Below, piece by piece: positions 51,014-60,184 of a stretch of 64,000 bases of DNA. The notes under the pieces were generated by a model. It ran no database searches and had not been told where the DNA came from. It was given only the letters and a program-made list of their open reading frames with translations. Positions within the stretch are counted from its first letter, which is position 1, and each line of letters opens with the position of its first letter. Source of the DNA: Gallibacter intestinalis (GTDB lineage Bacteria; Bacillota; Clostridia; Peptostreptococcales; Anaerovoracaceae); the NCBI RefSeq assembly GCF_014982745.1, contig NZ_JADCKA010000009.1:1-64000 (forward strand), written 5' to 3'. The translations under genes and the position numbers were made by a program.

Positions 51014-52896
51014 GATTGAATCAACCCATCCTTTATCGTCATAACTATAACTTCTTGTCCGTTCGCTCCCATAAGATTCAAGGTGCCCGTAGCCGTTCCT
51101 AAATTCCACGACTTTATCAATCCATTTTCTACGACTATGCCGCCGCCAGAGTTATTTTGAAAAATGGTTCCATTTGCCGTGTTCGTGATGTACGGAGTTC
51201 GCTTTGGGTACATGTCATCATAGGCGATTATTGACTTAATGTTTTCATCTTCCGAGTCGTATACCCCTAATACTACTTGCCCGTCTTCTTGACACCACAT
51301 TCCGACTCCGACTTGTTCTCCTTGATGCAGCGTGCCAACGCTTCCAGCGAGTTTTCCGTTTTTCATATAATCGAAAAAAAACAATTCATGATCCGTGATG
51401 GATATTGATATGTATCCAGTCTCGTCATCGTACTGCTTAAAAACTCCCGCCATCTCAAATTCTCCAGTGTTCAAATTCCAGAACGACTTTCCGAGCTTGT
51501 CGGAGATAGTGCCGGCAACAATGACGTTTGCTATAAGACCTTCTGCAGTCAATGCTGTAGTCCATTCCCATTCTCTACCATCCGCCGTTCTTTGCCTTGA
51601 TATCTCAAGTCCTTGAGTGCCGAGTGCCATTGCTCCAAACATATCACTCTCCGGGTCTAAATCTTCAAATAAAATAGCTCTCGTTTCTTGTTTTTTAGCG
51701 ATGGTGCTCTGGACTCGCAACTGTGCTATTGCTCCGTCTATAAATCCTTTTATCTGTTCTGCTATAATTGAACCATCTTTTCGTACTACATTATCGATTC
51801 TATTTATACCAGCAGAAACATTATCGAAGTAATTGTATGAAAAGTCTCCTAAGACTACGCTATCTATTGTTTTTAACAGACTATTGTATTTGAGTTTGAT
51901 AACTCTTGCATCTGTCTTGATATTAAGGTTGTTGTGGATGCAATGAATCGTGTCTCCGAGAGATACAGTCTCTAAATTCTCGTACTCCTTATAATTCTCT
52001 GTATTGTGCAGGAGTACCATATCAATCGACAATGTTATTTTAGGTTTATCCAACCCTAACTCATATTGCTGTTCGCATCTTTCGGTAAGCGCCGCATCAA
52101 GCTCCGACTGATTGTCACAGATAATAACATTATCCGCCTCATCTTCGACAGCGTCTGCACGCATTTTGACGTCATCAAATGTAATAGATGCCACTTTGAT
52201 TGTCGGATATGAATCAACCAACGGTGAATCAACGTATCCATTCCCGGTCATCTTATAACCGTTGTATGCTTTCGGATAGATTCTAGTTTTCACGTCTCTA
52301 AAATCTACTTCTTCTTGGATACCATTTATCGGCAAATTTTTCCCATATCGAACTTCAACGCCATGATCGCTACCAATTTTTTCATTGATAATAACTTTAA
52401 AATTATCAAACAGTATCTCACCGCCCCAGCGATTCACGAAACTATTTTCATCATCGCTATTTATAGCTTCTATAAGGTTTTTGTCCATATAATAGGCTGT
52501 TGATACTTTAGAAATGTTACTTTCGCCTTCGTATTTGGAATTAGCTGCAGTCATTAAATCTAACGCTTGTTGCCCATTCTTCGATGTAGGTCTTACATCC
52601 ACAAGGTAACAATCTTCCATAGCGTCCATAAATATTGGCTCCATTGTAACTGTCACGCCACTGTCAGTTTTTGTTTTCTGTTTGATTCGGAATAATTGTT
52701 CACCATTAAATGATGGCATCTTAACTACTGCTTCATCAACGATATACTGCCAACGTCCATCTTCGTCTATTGGATGTGACAAAGACGCTTCCCATGTACC
52801 ATTAAGTTCCACAGACACCTCCGCAGATGTGGGGAACAATGTCATGTCTCCATTCTTCGTATAGTCTGTATTTGTTGGTTTATAAAGTTGAATCAT
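50998..52896 (-). CDS. Phage tail endopeptidase-like (Tal) protein
   Basis: The 632-residue protein has the N-terminal prophage tail/endopeptidase-tail fold (WEASLSHPIDEDGRWQYIVD, VSLGDTIHCIHNN) and long beta-rich C-terminal parts, including AGTISDKLGKSFWNLNTGEF, a repeat unit frequent in Firmicute tail-tip proteins. It forms the tail tip below the distal tail protein and connects to fibres. I chose the ATG at 52896, which overlaps the upstream stop as ATGA; the frame extends five residues further without support. Confidence 0.82.
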   Translation of the reverse strand: MIQLYKPTNTDYTKNGDMTLFPTSAEVSVELNGTWEASLSHPIDEDGRWQYIVDEAVVKMPSFNGEQLFRIKQKTKTDSGVTVTMEPIFMDAMEDCYLVDVRPTSKNGQQALDLMTAANSKYEGESNISKVSTAYYMDKNLIEAINSDDENSFVNRWGGEILFDNFKVIINEKIGSDHGVEVRYGKNLPINGIQEEVDFRDVKTRIYPKAYNGYKMTGNGYVDSPLVDSYPTIKVASITFDDVKMRADAVEDEADNVIICDNQSELDAALTERCEQQYELGLDKPKITLSIDMVLLHNTENYKEYENLETVSLGDTIHCIHNNLNIKTDARVIKLKYNSLLKTIDSVVLGDFSYNYFDNVSAGINRIDNVVRKDGSIIAEQIKGFIDGAIAQLRVQSTIAKKQETRAILFEDLDPESDMFGAMALGTQGLEISRQRTADGREWEWTTALTAEGLIANVIVAGTISDKLGKSFWNLNTGEFEMAGVFKQYDDETGYISISITDHELFFFDYMKNGKLAGSVGTLHQGEQVGVGMWCQEDGQVVLGVYDSEDENIKSIIAYDDMYPKRTPYITNTANGTIFQNNSGGGIVVENGLIKSWNLGTATGTLNLMGANGQEVIVMTIKDGLIQSWRVE

Positions 52897-53579
52897 ACTG
52901 CATACCCCCACTGCGGAATTATTGATAAGTCAAACCCAGAAGATACTGAAATGTCACAACTACCATTTGGAAGCCATAAATCTTCATAATCGCCTTGCAT
53001 CTGAACATTTGCCAAAGTACCATCGTTTCTGTAGCAAATCATTTTTTCACTATCTATAGTCAAATTCTGGCCAACCTGCGCCTTTACACTTTTGCCGTTC
53101 ACAGCAAGAGTGCACATCCCTTCCCCGTTAATCCTATATATAGGCTTGCATGTAGAATAGGGGTTGCTGCATATCATTGGCCATTCAGCGTTGCCATCAT
53201 CTCTATATTCATATGGAATACAGGTAAAGGTAACGGTAAATGTACCAAAATACCTCATCTCTCTTTCAATTTCTCCATAATTGATTTTTAGAACCCTATA
53301 AAAAGTATCGTCCATATCAGAAAACTTTAATTTGCCGGGACCGTACAGCCATTTTTTTATAGCTCTGATGTTTTCAAAAAAATTATCATTAACCACGGAG
53401 AAAACACAAGATATTTCTAAATTCGAGACACCCGTATCTTTCCCTACCAATTCTCCAACCATGCCAGCAATCGCAGAGGTCGTATACTGCTTTTTTGCTC
53501 CTGAGAAGGAGGGGTAATCATTAAATATTACCCCATATTCAGTAGATGAATGTCCATTATAGTCCATTGTGTAAATCAA
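52893..53579 (-). CDS. Distal tail protein (Dit)
   Basis: The 228-residue protein matches the Dit family: YNGHSSTEYGVIFNDYPSFS at the N-terminus, GPGKLKFSDMDDTFYRVLKI, and FGTFTVTFTCIPYEYRDD. Dit forms a hexameric hub between tail tube and tail tip in siphophages of Gram-positive hosts. The start appears to be TTG at 53579, placed correctly after GAGGGGG and overlapping the end of the tape measure gene; an ATG at 53567 is the alternative. Confidence 0.85.
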   Translation of the reverse strand: MIYTMDYNGHSSTEYGVIFNDYPSFSGAKKQYTTSAIAGMVGELVGKDTGVSNLEISCVFSVVNDNFFENIRAIKKWLYGPGKLKFSDMDDTFYRVLKINYGEIEREMRYFGTFTVTFTCIPYEYRDDGNAEWPMICSNPYSTCKPIYRINGEGMCTLAVNGKSVKAQVGQNLTIDSEKMICYRNDGTLANVQMQGDYEDLWLPNGSCDISVSSGFDLSIIPQWGYAV

Positions 53580-56110
53580 TATGCATACCCCCTCGATCTT
53601 AATGTAGCTTTCTGTTGGTTGCCTATTTTTTTGATAGTGTAATCTGAGATAGTTTCTTTAAGCGGAGTACCATCAACCGATGTGTTATTAACTATTTGCA
53701 CTACCATGCCGTTCATTAAACCTTCGAGACTTATCGGCTCTGCAGATGCATTAGCCCTCGCAGATTCTTTTGCATATTTAACTGAAATGTCGTGAGGGAT
53801 TACTTGTGCGCCATTTGGTAAATAGGTCAACTCTCCTCTGCCGCCTTCGTTCATGTAAGCAAAACCGCCTTGCCAGTTATCGGTACCATGTGCCAAGTAA
53901 GGTATTTTGTTTATCTCTACTCCCGGAATTTTATTGATAATTCCTATAGCACCGTTAATACCTCCGATAACGAAATTAACCACGCTTTTGACTTTGTTCA
54001 CGAGCGAACTGAAAGCACTGGAAATACCTCCAACAACTCCACTTACAACTCCAGTCAATTTGCCCCACGCACTTTTAACTGCATTAAAGCAAGTAACCAC
54101 TATCGACTTGACACCGTTAAATACAGTCCTAACCGGTGATGTTACTTTTTTAATTATCGAAATAATACCATTTACCACTGTACCAACTGTACTTTTTATA
54201 GTATTCCAAACCTTTGTTATAGTACTTTTAACAGTGTTAAATATAGTTGCCACTTTTCCGATGATCGTTGAGATTATACTGATAATTTTAGAAATCACCT
54301 GTGAAATAAATGTAACTATAGGTGTAATTACTGTTATTATTTTCGATATCACACTTGCAACCGTTGTCGCTACTTTAGTTATTATTGGTATTACTGTGCC
54401 AGATAAGAATGAAACTACTGTTTCAATTATTGGAGATAGCGCAGAAGCAATCTGCGATACTATGTTTGCAATCGCCTGAATAATAGTCGACATAACTGGT
54501 GCAATCTGACTGATTAAAGTTGATACAAGCGGCGCCATAGTAGTGATGAGATTGCTTATTGTTCCCACAATCGTAACAAGTGTTTGCGCAAATACTCCTG
54601 AAAGCATCGACACAAGCGGTGCAACAGCCGTCATTACAGACGAAAAAGCCGTAGCCAATTGTTTTATTGCCGGGGTTATCGCCGCTGCGACTTGAGATAT
54701 CATAGTTCCAAGTTGTTCAAGCACAGGTTTGAAAGCAGCACTAATTTCACCCCATGATTTCAGCATAGAATTTCTGAACTCTTCATTGGTGTTGAATAAA
54801 TACACCATCGCCGCTGCGACTGCAGCAAATATCGCTATTGCCGGAAGAAACGGTGCTATCGCTGCTTTTGCTGCTGTTCCAACACTTATAAGAGACGCCT
54901 TCATACTTGCCGCTGTAGCTCGAATGCCTGACCCAGCAGCTGTAAATGAAGTTGAAATTGATGTCATTGTGCCGGCAAGCGAACTTTTAAGGCTTTTAGC
55001 CATGTCTGATGCATTTATCTTTAAGACTCCAATGTCGGTTCTTAAATTTCGCAACGCTTTTGATGCTGTAGTTCCAAATTGCTGAAATTTTGCACCTGTG
55101 CCGCTTAGTTTAGTATCCAAACCTATAAATCCAGCAATAAAACCGCTAGTAGCTTGTGATGCAGTACTCATTGCTGACATAGTTGTGCCAATCGCTTTAG
55201 TAACTCCACCAGCAACAGTTGTTAATGGTCCCATAGCCGCCGCAAGAAGACCGATTTTAATAATGTTAGTTTGTGTTGCTGGTGATAACTCTGCGAATTT
55301 GTTTACTATGTCAGTTAATTTTTGAATTATCGGAGTGACCGCAGGAAGTAGGTTTTGACCGAATGCAATACCTAAGTTCTCAACTGAACCTTGAAAAGTT
55401 CTAATGGAGTTTGCGGTTCCATCTGCTGTTCTTGCATAGTCACCTACAGCATTTTGCGACATTGCCATTACATAGTTATATCGCAGCTGTACTTTCTCAG
55501 CCTGCGACATATTTTTATATACAAGTCCACTTTTGTTCGCAAATTCCTCAAGGTTAGTCTCGGTCATTACTATACCAAGCTGTTTGAGCGATTCTGTTTC
55601 ACCAGTGAAAACTCCGGCAAGAGCAGTCATCGCCTGATCTACTCCGATGTTCTTAAATGACGCTAAATCACCGGCAAGGCTGGCAAGCGATATAGACATA
55701 TCCGATGCGGCAGGCTTTGTAAGCCCCATAGATGTCGCCATATCGCCAAATAGTGCAGCCGCTTCAAGTGCTTGGTTCTTTGAAAGTCCAAACTCCTTAA
55801 TAGCTGTTTCAGACCATTCTTTAACAGCTTTGCCGCTCTTTCCAAAGGCAACATCTATCTTGTTCATGTTCTCGTCATAATCAGATGCCGCATTCACTGC
55901 TGCCTTACCTGCTAAAGTCAAAGGAGTAGTAAGGCCTATACTCATTTTTGCGCCTATGCCGGCCATTTTGTCACCAATTTTGTTTAACTTTGATGACATT
56001 GATGTTGTTTTCTTTTCAAATCCGTCAACTGCATCTTGCGCCGCCTTAAGGGCCCTTTTAAACTCTTCAGAATCACCTTTTATATTGACGGATAAAGTAT
56101 AATCAGCCAT
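53576..56110 (-). CDS. Phage tail tape measure protein
   Basis: The 844-residue protein has a PhageMin_Tail core (SDYDENMNKIDVAFGKSGKA, ALAGVFTGETESLKQLGI, MTETNLEEFANKSGLVYKNM), hydrophobic helices near the middle and long heptad-like Ile, Val and Ser-rich stretches. It ends with a conserved segment around NKIPYLAHGTDNWQGGFAYM. By the usual 0.15 nm per residue it would set a tail of about 125 nm. The start at 56110 follows AAAGGAGGGG; ten further in-frame residues upstream are not supported. Its start overlaps the end of the T frame, as is normal. Confidence 0.92.
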   Translation of the reverse strand: MADYTLSVNIKGDSEEFKRALKAAQDAVDGFEKKTTSMSSKLNKIGDKMAGIGAKMSIGLTTPLTLAGKAAVNAASDYDENMNKIDVAFGKSGKAVKEWSETAIKEFGLSKNQALEAAALFGDMATSMGLTKPAASDMSISLASLAGDLASFKNIGVDQAMTALAGVFTGETESLKQLGIVMTETNLEEFANKSGLVYKNMSQAEKVQLRYNYVMAMSQNAVGDYARTADGTANSIRTFQGSVENLGIAFGQNLLPAVTPIIQKLTDIVNKFAELSPATQTNIIKIGLLAAAMGPLTTVAGGVTKAIGTTMSAMSTASQATSGFIAGFIGLDTKLSGTGAKFQQFGTTASKALRNLRTDIGVLKINASDMAKSLKSSLAGTMTSISTSFTAAGSGIRATAASMKASLISVGTAAKAAIAPFLPAIAIFAAVAAAMVYLFNTNEEFRNSMLKSWGEISAAFKPVLEQLGTMISQVAAAITPAIKQLATAFSSVMTAVAPLVSMLSGVFAQTLVTIVGTISNLITTMAPLVSTLISQIAPVMSTIIQAIANIVSQIASALSPIIETVVSFLSGTVIPIITKVATTVASVISKIITVITPIVTFISQVISKIISIISTIIGKVATIFNTVKSTITKVWNTIKSTVGTVVNGIISIIKKVTSPVRTVFNGVKSIVVTCFNAVKSAWGKLTGVVSGVVGGISSAFSSLVNKVKSVVNFVIGGINGAIGIINKIPGVEINKIPYLAHGTDNWQGGFAYMNEGGRGELTYLPNGAQVIPHDISVKYAKESARANASAEPISLEGLMNGMVVQIVNNTSVDGTPLKETISDYTIKKIGNQQKATLRSRGYAY

Positions 56111-56830
56111 TTCCCCTCCTTTCCGGGTATCGAAGTCCATTTCTTTCGTAAACTTTTCTAACCCATGATTTTCCTTCTTTTTCTTCGACCTCGTAAATGA
56201 TGGTGCGATTTTCGTTTACGACTTCCATATCAGCCTTTTTATTGCGCTTTTTAAATAAGTTCAAAGCCTTTTTATTCTTTGGTCTTTGGACATTATATGC
56301 AGCCGTAAATGCAGCATTGTATGCGTTATATGTATCAGAAATTTTCTTGTTTTCCCATGCTTTGTATATGAATCTAATCTCCTTTGGTGTTAAGGCTTCA
56401 TAATCTGCTTTGGTGTATCCAAAATTAACTACGAAAAAAGCGAAGTCTATCTCTTTTTGAAAAGGCTTCGCTATTTTTTCGTATTCAGAATCAACTTCAT
56501 CATCGCCGAGGTATTCGAACTCAATTAGCCGGCTTGGAAGAAAAAAGGACAGTCCCTTTCGATGGCTTCAATAACTTCTGTTATCGCTTCTGCATATCCT
56601 CTTTCAACAAGGTACTTTTCAGCCAGCTCCCTTGCTTCTTTGAATGGTACAAAAGTATCACTGCCCTCTTCTTTTAAAGCGTATGCAAAATATGTCTCAT
56701 ATTCAGCAATCCCGAGCATACCGCCATTTTTCTGCATGGAAGCCATTACAGGCACTCCTGTAGCCGCTTCAATCATATTGATACGCTGAATGCTATATTT
56801 TAGTTCGTATTTTTTAGTTCCTATCTTCAT
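56103..56830 (-). CDS. Tail assembly chaperone GT, made by -1 frameshift
   Basis: The frame in -1 relative to the G gene is open from the slip site to a stop at 56103 and has no start codon of its own at the right place. It encodes IEFEYLGDDEVDSEYEKIAK, then about 110 more residues with a basic stretch and an end overlapping the tape measure start. At TTTTTTC (56540-56546) the G reading CCT TTT TTC can slip to CCT TTT TTT, giving a fusion of about 240 residues. In siphophages G and GT chaperone the tape measure protein during tail assembly, and the longer form is always made by frameshift. Confidence 0.82.
56525..56830 (-). CDS. Tail assembly chaperone G
   Basis: The 101-residue protein starts MKIGTKKYELKYSIQRINMI and is mostly helical, ending IERDCPFFFQAG. 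Position between the major tail protein and the tape measure, small size, and the slip site seven codons before its stop fit the phage lambda gpG role. It binds tail tube and tape measure during assembly and is not part of the virion. Confidence 0.82.
   Translation of the reverse strand: MKIGTKKYELKYSIQRINMIEAATGVPVMASMQKNGGMLGIAEYETYFAYALKEEGSDTFVPFKEARELAEKYLVERGYAEAITEVIEAIERDCPFFFQAG
56540..56546 (-). promoter_or_regulatory. Programmed -1 ribosomal frameshift site of G/GT
   Basis: The heptamer T TTT TTC in the G frame is a canonical X XXY YYZ slippery sequence. A -1 slip avoids the G stop at 56525 and enters the T frame. I did not establish a strong downstream stimulatory stem; GCCG and CGGC segments nearby could form a short one. 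Confidence 0.8.
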
Positions 56831-56837
56831 TTGTCAC

Positions 56838-57629
56838 CTACGCTTTCGATGTCACTGTTGCTTTGCCGGCTTTTAAGGCTTTGCCTGTAGAGTCAGTTTC
56901 GATAATCATTATCTCATTTCCTGTAATAGCCTGTATTTCTGCTGTGCCGTCCCAAGCTGTAGCAGATATTACTTCCCCATATGATGGATACTCTACATTT
57001 GAGCCAGTTCTGTAAAAATACTTGTTACTTCCGCCTTTTGCCGGATTAACATACACATTAGTTTTTCCAGATGTTGAGCCAGCAACAGATACTACTGTTA
57101 AACTCCCGAGTGAACCTGCACTTTCCGGCATTGTGTCTGGGTCTACTGGGTCAATAGTAAGGTCTACGAGTTCGCCCATACCTTCAAGGGTTAATGAGTA
57201 TGTCATAGAATCGTCATACGGCGCTTCAAGAGGATAATCAGTAATTACCGCAAGGCCGCCAAACATTCCGGCCTTAGTCTTATTGTTTATGACCTTGATA
57301 CATACAGGCTCGCCGTTATTGAATGCCTGTGAGAGTTCTTTATGCGACTGGTCGTTGTTAACATAGATACCATCATTATCAATGGACCATTCCTTCATAC
57401 CAGCAATCTTTGACTTCCAACCGCCCTTTGTGTCTTTTGATGTGATTTCGATGGAATCTGCAGAACGGTTGATTGTCAAACCCTGCTGCCCTGATATCGC
57501 AAGCAGCTCTGAACCGTCAGAGTTCCATATGGCAAGCAATATGTCTTTGCCGGCAACCGCTTTTGCTGCGGTCGCACTGAAATCGCAATAATCGTTATTG
57601 TCATACGCAAATAACTGCAATTTATTCAT
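56838..57629 (-). CDS. Major tail (tube) protein, TP901-1 type
   Basis: The 263-residue protein resembles TP901-1-like major tail proteins: DILLAIWNSDGSELLAISGQ, IEITSKDTKGGWKSKIAGMK and YPLEAPYDDSMTYSLTLEGMG. It polymerises as the tail tube. A C-terminal beta-rich domain (about 170-263) looks like an added decoration module. It begins MNKLQLFA, a motif shared with the scaffold and capsid proteins and resembling the Prp cleavage site of L27. A Prp homologue is encoded at 60859. Confidence 0.85.
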   Translation of the reverse strand: MNKLQLFAYDNNDYCDFSATAAKAVAGKDILLAIWNSDGSELLAISGQQGLTINRSADSIEITSKDTKGGWKSKIAGMKEWSIDNDGIYVNNDQSHKELSQAFNNGEPVCIKVINNKTKAGMFGGLAVITDYPLEAPYDDSMTYSLTLEGMGELVDLTIDPVDPDTMPESAGSLGSLTVVSVAGSTSGKTNVYVNPAKGGSNKYFYRTGSNVEYPSYGEVISATAWDGTAEIQAITGNEIMIIETDSTGKALKAGKATVTSKA

Positions 57630-57639
57630 GTTTTACCTC

Positions 57640-58044
57640 CTATTTTATTTTGAAGCCGTAACAAATCATAAACTCGAATGCTACGACTGCGTGTTTTTCT
57701 CCTGTTTCGTCTGTTTTTATCGTCTGAACTCCTGCATCGGTCTGTAATACAAGTTCAAACGGTTCTGGAAGAGTTATATCCTCTGTCATAACCTCTTGGA
57801 GGTTTTCGATGAGGTTGGATACTCCAACCGATGAATCTCCTTCTGCGATGCAGTGAATCCATACTGTAAATACATCTCGAAACATCGTTTTTGAATGTGC
57901 CGGGGTCTGTCTAATAACCTCGGCAAAATAAAACGGGGCTGCGGTGTTTTCTTCGACATAGTCGTAACATCGCAATCCCGTTTCTTCTACTTTCTTTTGT
58001 ATCGCCGCTATGAGCGTCTTTATACCTATTTTCTTTAGTGCCAT
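57640..58044 (-). CDS. Tail terminator or completion protein
   Basis: The 134-residue protein starts MALKKIGIKTLIAAIQKKV and contains TGLRCYDYVEENTAAPFYFA and VSNLIENLQEVMTEDITLPE. This pattern fits a DUF5072/DUF3168-like family found between the HK97-gp10 homologue and the tail tube protein. By position it caps the tail or joins it to the head. The Pfam assignment is from memory and not certain. Confidence 0.6.
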   Translation of the reverse strand: MALKKIGIKTLIAAIQKKVEETGLRCYDYVEENTAAPFYFAEVIRQTPAHSKTMFRDVFTVWIHCIAEGDSSVGVSNLIENLQEVMTEDITLPEPFELVLQTDAGVQTIKTDETGEKHAVVAFEFMICYGFKIK

Positions 58045-58045
58045 A

Positions 58046-58384
58046 TTATCCCTTCTTTATCGCCTTGAGCAAATCTTGCAGATATATACCTCTTTGGATT
58101 TCAACATTGGCTTCCAAATACCTTTGCCCTGTGACAAATCCGCCGTTTTTAGTTCTGTGTCCGAACTCGACATGAGGAGCATAGTCTTTGGTATATCCCA
58201 TTTCGTCATTATCAACTATAGAGGATTGTCTTAATTCTCCTGTGTCAACTGGTGTCCATCCGCTCCTTGCACGATTTAACATCTGTACAAGTTGTTTCTT
58301 TTGGACTGCATCAAACCTCACAGAATTAAGCCTATAGAGTTCTGCTTCAAGTTCCTCTATGCCTACGGTGTCCATTTTAAACAT
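58046..58384 (-). CDS. HK97 gp10-family head-tail protein
   Basis: The 112-residue protein has the gp10 pattern: IEELEAELYRLNS, GWTPVDTGELRQSS and YAPHVEFGHRTKNGGFVTGQ. These small proteins act in head-tail joining. It overlaps the upstream head-closure gene by eight bases and is followed by the tail terminator. Confidence 0.82.
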   Translation of the reverse strand: MFKMDTVGIEELEAELYRLNSVRFDAVQKKQLVQMLNRARSGWTPVDTGELRQSSIVDNDEMGYTKDYAPHVEFGHRTKNGGFVTGQRYLEANVEIQRGIYLQDLLKAIKKG

Positions 58385-58685
58385 CTTCTTTATACCTCTT
58401 AACTTGAATAACGGTGTATCGAGGATAAAGGTCTATGACTTTATTTATCTCTCTTTTAACACCGTCTATTTCAGCCAAATCGCACTCTGGAAGCGTTTTT
58501 ATTGGCAGGGCATATAACTGAGTGTTGTTTGTAACGTCTCGCCCCTCAAGGCTGATTTGCTCATTGGTCCATGGGGTGAATCTTGCTACTGTCTCAAGGA
58601 CTTTTTCTTCTGAGTATATTGGATTTCGCAGTTCGTCTTCTCCGGTCTTTGTCTTTTTATATAGTGTGCATTTCTTCCAGATCAT
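58377..58685 (-). CDS. Phage head closure (stopper) protein
   Basis: The 102-residue protein (KKCTLYKKTKTGEDELRNPI, ISLEGRDVTNNTQLYALPI) has the beta-barrel-like length and the order of a SPP1 gp16-type stopper, placed between the connector and the gp10 homologue. The assignment is mainly positional. It overlaps both neighbours by a few bases. Confidence 0.6.
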   Translation of the reverse strand: MIWKKCTLYKKTKTGEDELRNPIYSEEKVLETVARFTPWTNEQISLEGRDVTNNTQLYALPIKTLPECDLAEIDGVKREINKVIDLYPRYTVIQVKRYKEDV

Positions 58686-59005
58686 ATAAATCTCACCACT
58701 CTCTTATTCTCTCCGGAGTTGGCTTGCTGCTCTTTCCATGTAGATATCTCAGCCGAATATTCATTTAGGATATCCTCAATAAATGAAGTGGATAGATTCG
58801 ACACATTCTCGCTTGAAATACCCTCATAGTAAAGTCTGCGATACATTTTAACAGTGGCATCCACCACTATTGAATTAAACGTCTCGGGAAGGTCACTTGC
58901 ACCGAGACGCAAAATTAATCTGTCGGTTATAGTTTGTATGAGTTCAGACAATACCTCATCTGATACTGTCTCGCCTTCAAGGCGCAGTTTAACCCTCTCG
59001 AGCAT
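58682..59005 (-). CDS. Head-tail connector protein (gp6-like)
   Basis: The 107-residue all-helical protein (MLERVKLRLEGETVSDEVLS, SIVVDATVKMYRRLYYEGIS, SFIEDILNEYSAEISTWKEQ) fits the phage connector or DNA-packaging family represented by HK97 gp6 and SPP1 gp15. It forms the ring below the portal. It follows the capsid extension frame by four bases. Confidence 0.72.
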   Translation of the reverse strand: MLERVKLRLEGETVSDEVLSELIQTITDRLILRLGASDLPETFNSIVVDATVKMYRRLYYEGISSENVSNLSTSFIEDILNEYSAEISTWKEQQANSGENKRVVRFI

Positions 59006-59009
59006 TTAA

Positions 59010-59297
59010 TCACTCCGTTCCTGCTACAGCGGTAGTTGCCTGCGACAATACTGTACCGTTGTATTTATCTGTTCCGGTTGCTTCTACTTTAATGAATTTA
59101 CCTTCATCCTCTGCAATAAGTGTGTACTCTGCAGAAGTAGCAGACGCTATGTCCGAATACTGCCCATCGGCTAAATCTGCTCTTTTCCATTTATAAGTTG
59201 CGGTTGCACCTTCAGGAGTAACGGTCGCTGTGAGTTTACTTCCCACCTGAGCGGTGCCAGAAATTGAAACACCCTCAAGTGGGGTTGTTACTCCCCC
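59010..59297 (-). CDS. Immunoglobulin-like capsid extension in the -1 frame
   Basis: This frame encodes an Ig-like domain (PLEGVSISGTAQVGSKLTAT, ATYKWKRADLADGQ, YTLIAEDEGKFIKVEATGT). A GTG at 59246 falls inside the first strand of the domain, so it is a poor start. The frame is open across the capsid stop codon in the -1 phase, back to about 59335, and a run of five G (59293-59297) lies just before the stop. I infer that some capsid subunits receive this domain by -1 frameshifting, as known for Ig-like domains in other tailed phages. An independent small protein is the alternative. Confidence 0.65.
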   Translation of the reverse strand, partial: GGVTTPLEGVSISGTAQVGSKLTATVTPEGATATYKWKRADLADGQYSDIASATSAEYTLIAEDEGKFIKVEATGTDKYNGTVLSQATTAVAGTE

Positions 59298-60175
59298 ACA
59301 GAAATTGTCGCTACAAATACTCCGTCTGCGTATTCAGGGAAGAATACTACATTAGACATCAAGAGAGTATCAACGGATGCATTATCAGTCTTAAGGTCAT
59401 GCACCATGCCCACAAGTCCTGTAGCATCTGCAGTAAGATTGAATACTGCGCCTACATCGCCGGATACTGGAGCATATGCGCCGTTGAGGTTTTCTTTTAC
59501 AGTTGCAATCGGTTTAGTTGCTGTTACCTGTGGAGAGATAATAGCAGTTCCCAGTCCGAGGAAATTCTCAATGTAAGTGAATCCGAAAGCAGTCTGCATG
59601 TGTATCTGCGCTGTTCCCAGATAATCGGCAACATCCTGTGGGTTAACAAAGAAGATTGGAGTTACATCCATGTCTTCAAATCTAACCTGCAGTTTAGCCC
59701 ACAGGTTCGCAAGTGCTGTCTGCAGGTCTGTTCCTGTTGCTGTGCCGCTACCTGTAGCAAGAGTAGTATAGAAAGACTTTTTAATATCCTTCTGTACCTC
59801 AGATACAAGTTTTTCATCAGTCTGATTGATGGCGATTTCTCTACCTACCTTCTGGATAGCCTCAGCAGTAGTGTTTTTTCTATATTTGTTGAGGTCTAGA
59901 GTGTAAGTCTTTACAAGTTTTCTTGTAATTTCAGTGAGTGGTATAGTTTCGCCCTCTCCTACCTGTGATGGTGTGTTCACCTTCTTAATTTCATAGATTT
60001 TAATGTCTGTTCCTGCAGACATTGGGATAAGTTCGGATACTCCGATTACTTCCTGCAGTTCTTTGATGTTTTCTGCAATTCTTGTGGTGAAATCCACAGA
60101 AATAGCAGGCTCAAGGTCTGCTGCAGTAGTAGTGTTTATTGGTGCTGCGAACAGCTGTAGTTTCTTTTTAAGCAT
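59288..60175 (-). CDS. Major capsid protein
   Basis: The 295-residue protein has the HK97-fold capsid pattern of the phage A118/SPP1-like group: ISVDFTTRIAENIKELQEVI, EGETIPLTEITRKLVKTYTL, FEDMDVTPIFFVNPQDVADY and FLGLGTAIISPQVTATKPIA. The N-terminus MLKKKLQLFA resembles the Prp cleavage motif LQFFA. It follows the scaffold gene by nine bases. The stop codon at 59288 may be bypassed by -1 frameshifting into an Ig-like domain. Confidence 0.88.
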   Translation of the reverse strand: MLKKKLQLFAAPINTTTAADLEPAISVDFTTRIAENIKELQEVIGVSELIPMSAGTDIKIYEIKKVNTPSQVGEGETIPLTEITRKLVKTYTLDLNKYRKNTTAEAIQKVGREIAINQTDEKLVSEVQKDIKKSFYTTLATGSGTATGTDLQTALANLWAKLQVRFEDMDVTPIFFVNPQDVADYLGTAQIHMQTAFGFTYIENFLGLGTAIISPQVTATKPIATVKENLNGAYAPVSGDVGAVFNLTADATGLVGMVHDLKTDNASVDTLLMSNVVFFPEYADGVFVATISVGE

Positions 60176-60184
60176 ATTTACCTC

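Noticed and set aside
53907-54479. 190-codon hydrophobic plus-strand frame
   Set aside because: It is the antisense of the Ile/Val-rich tape measure gene; no ribosome binding site and no family resemblance.
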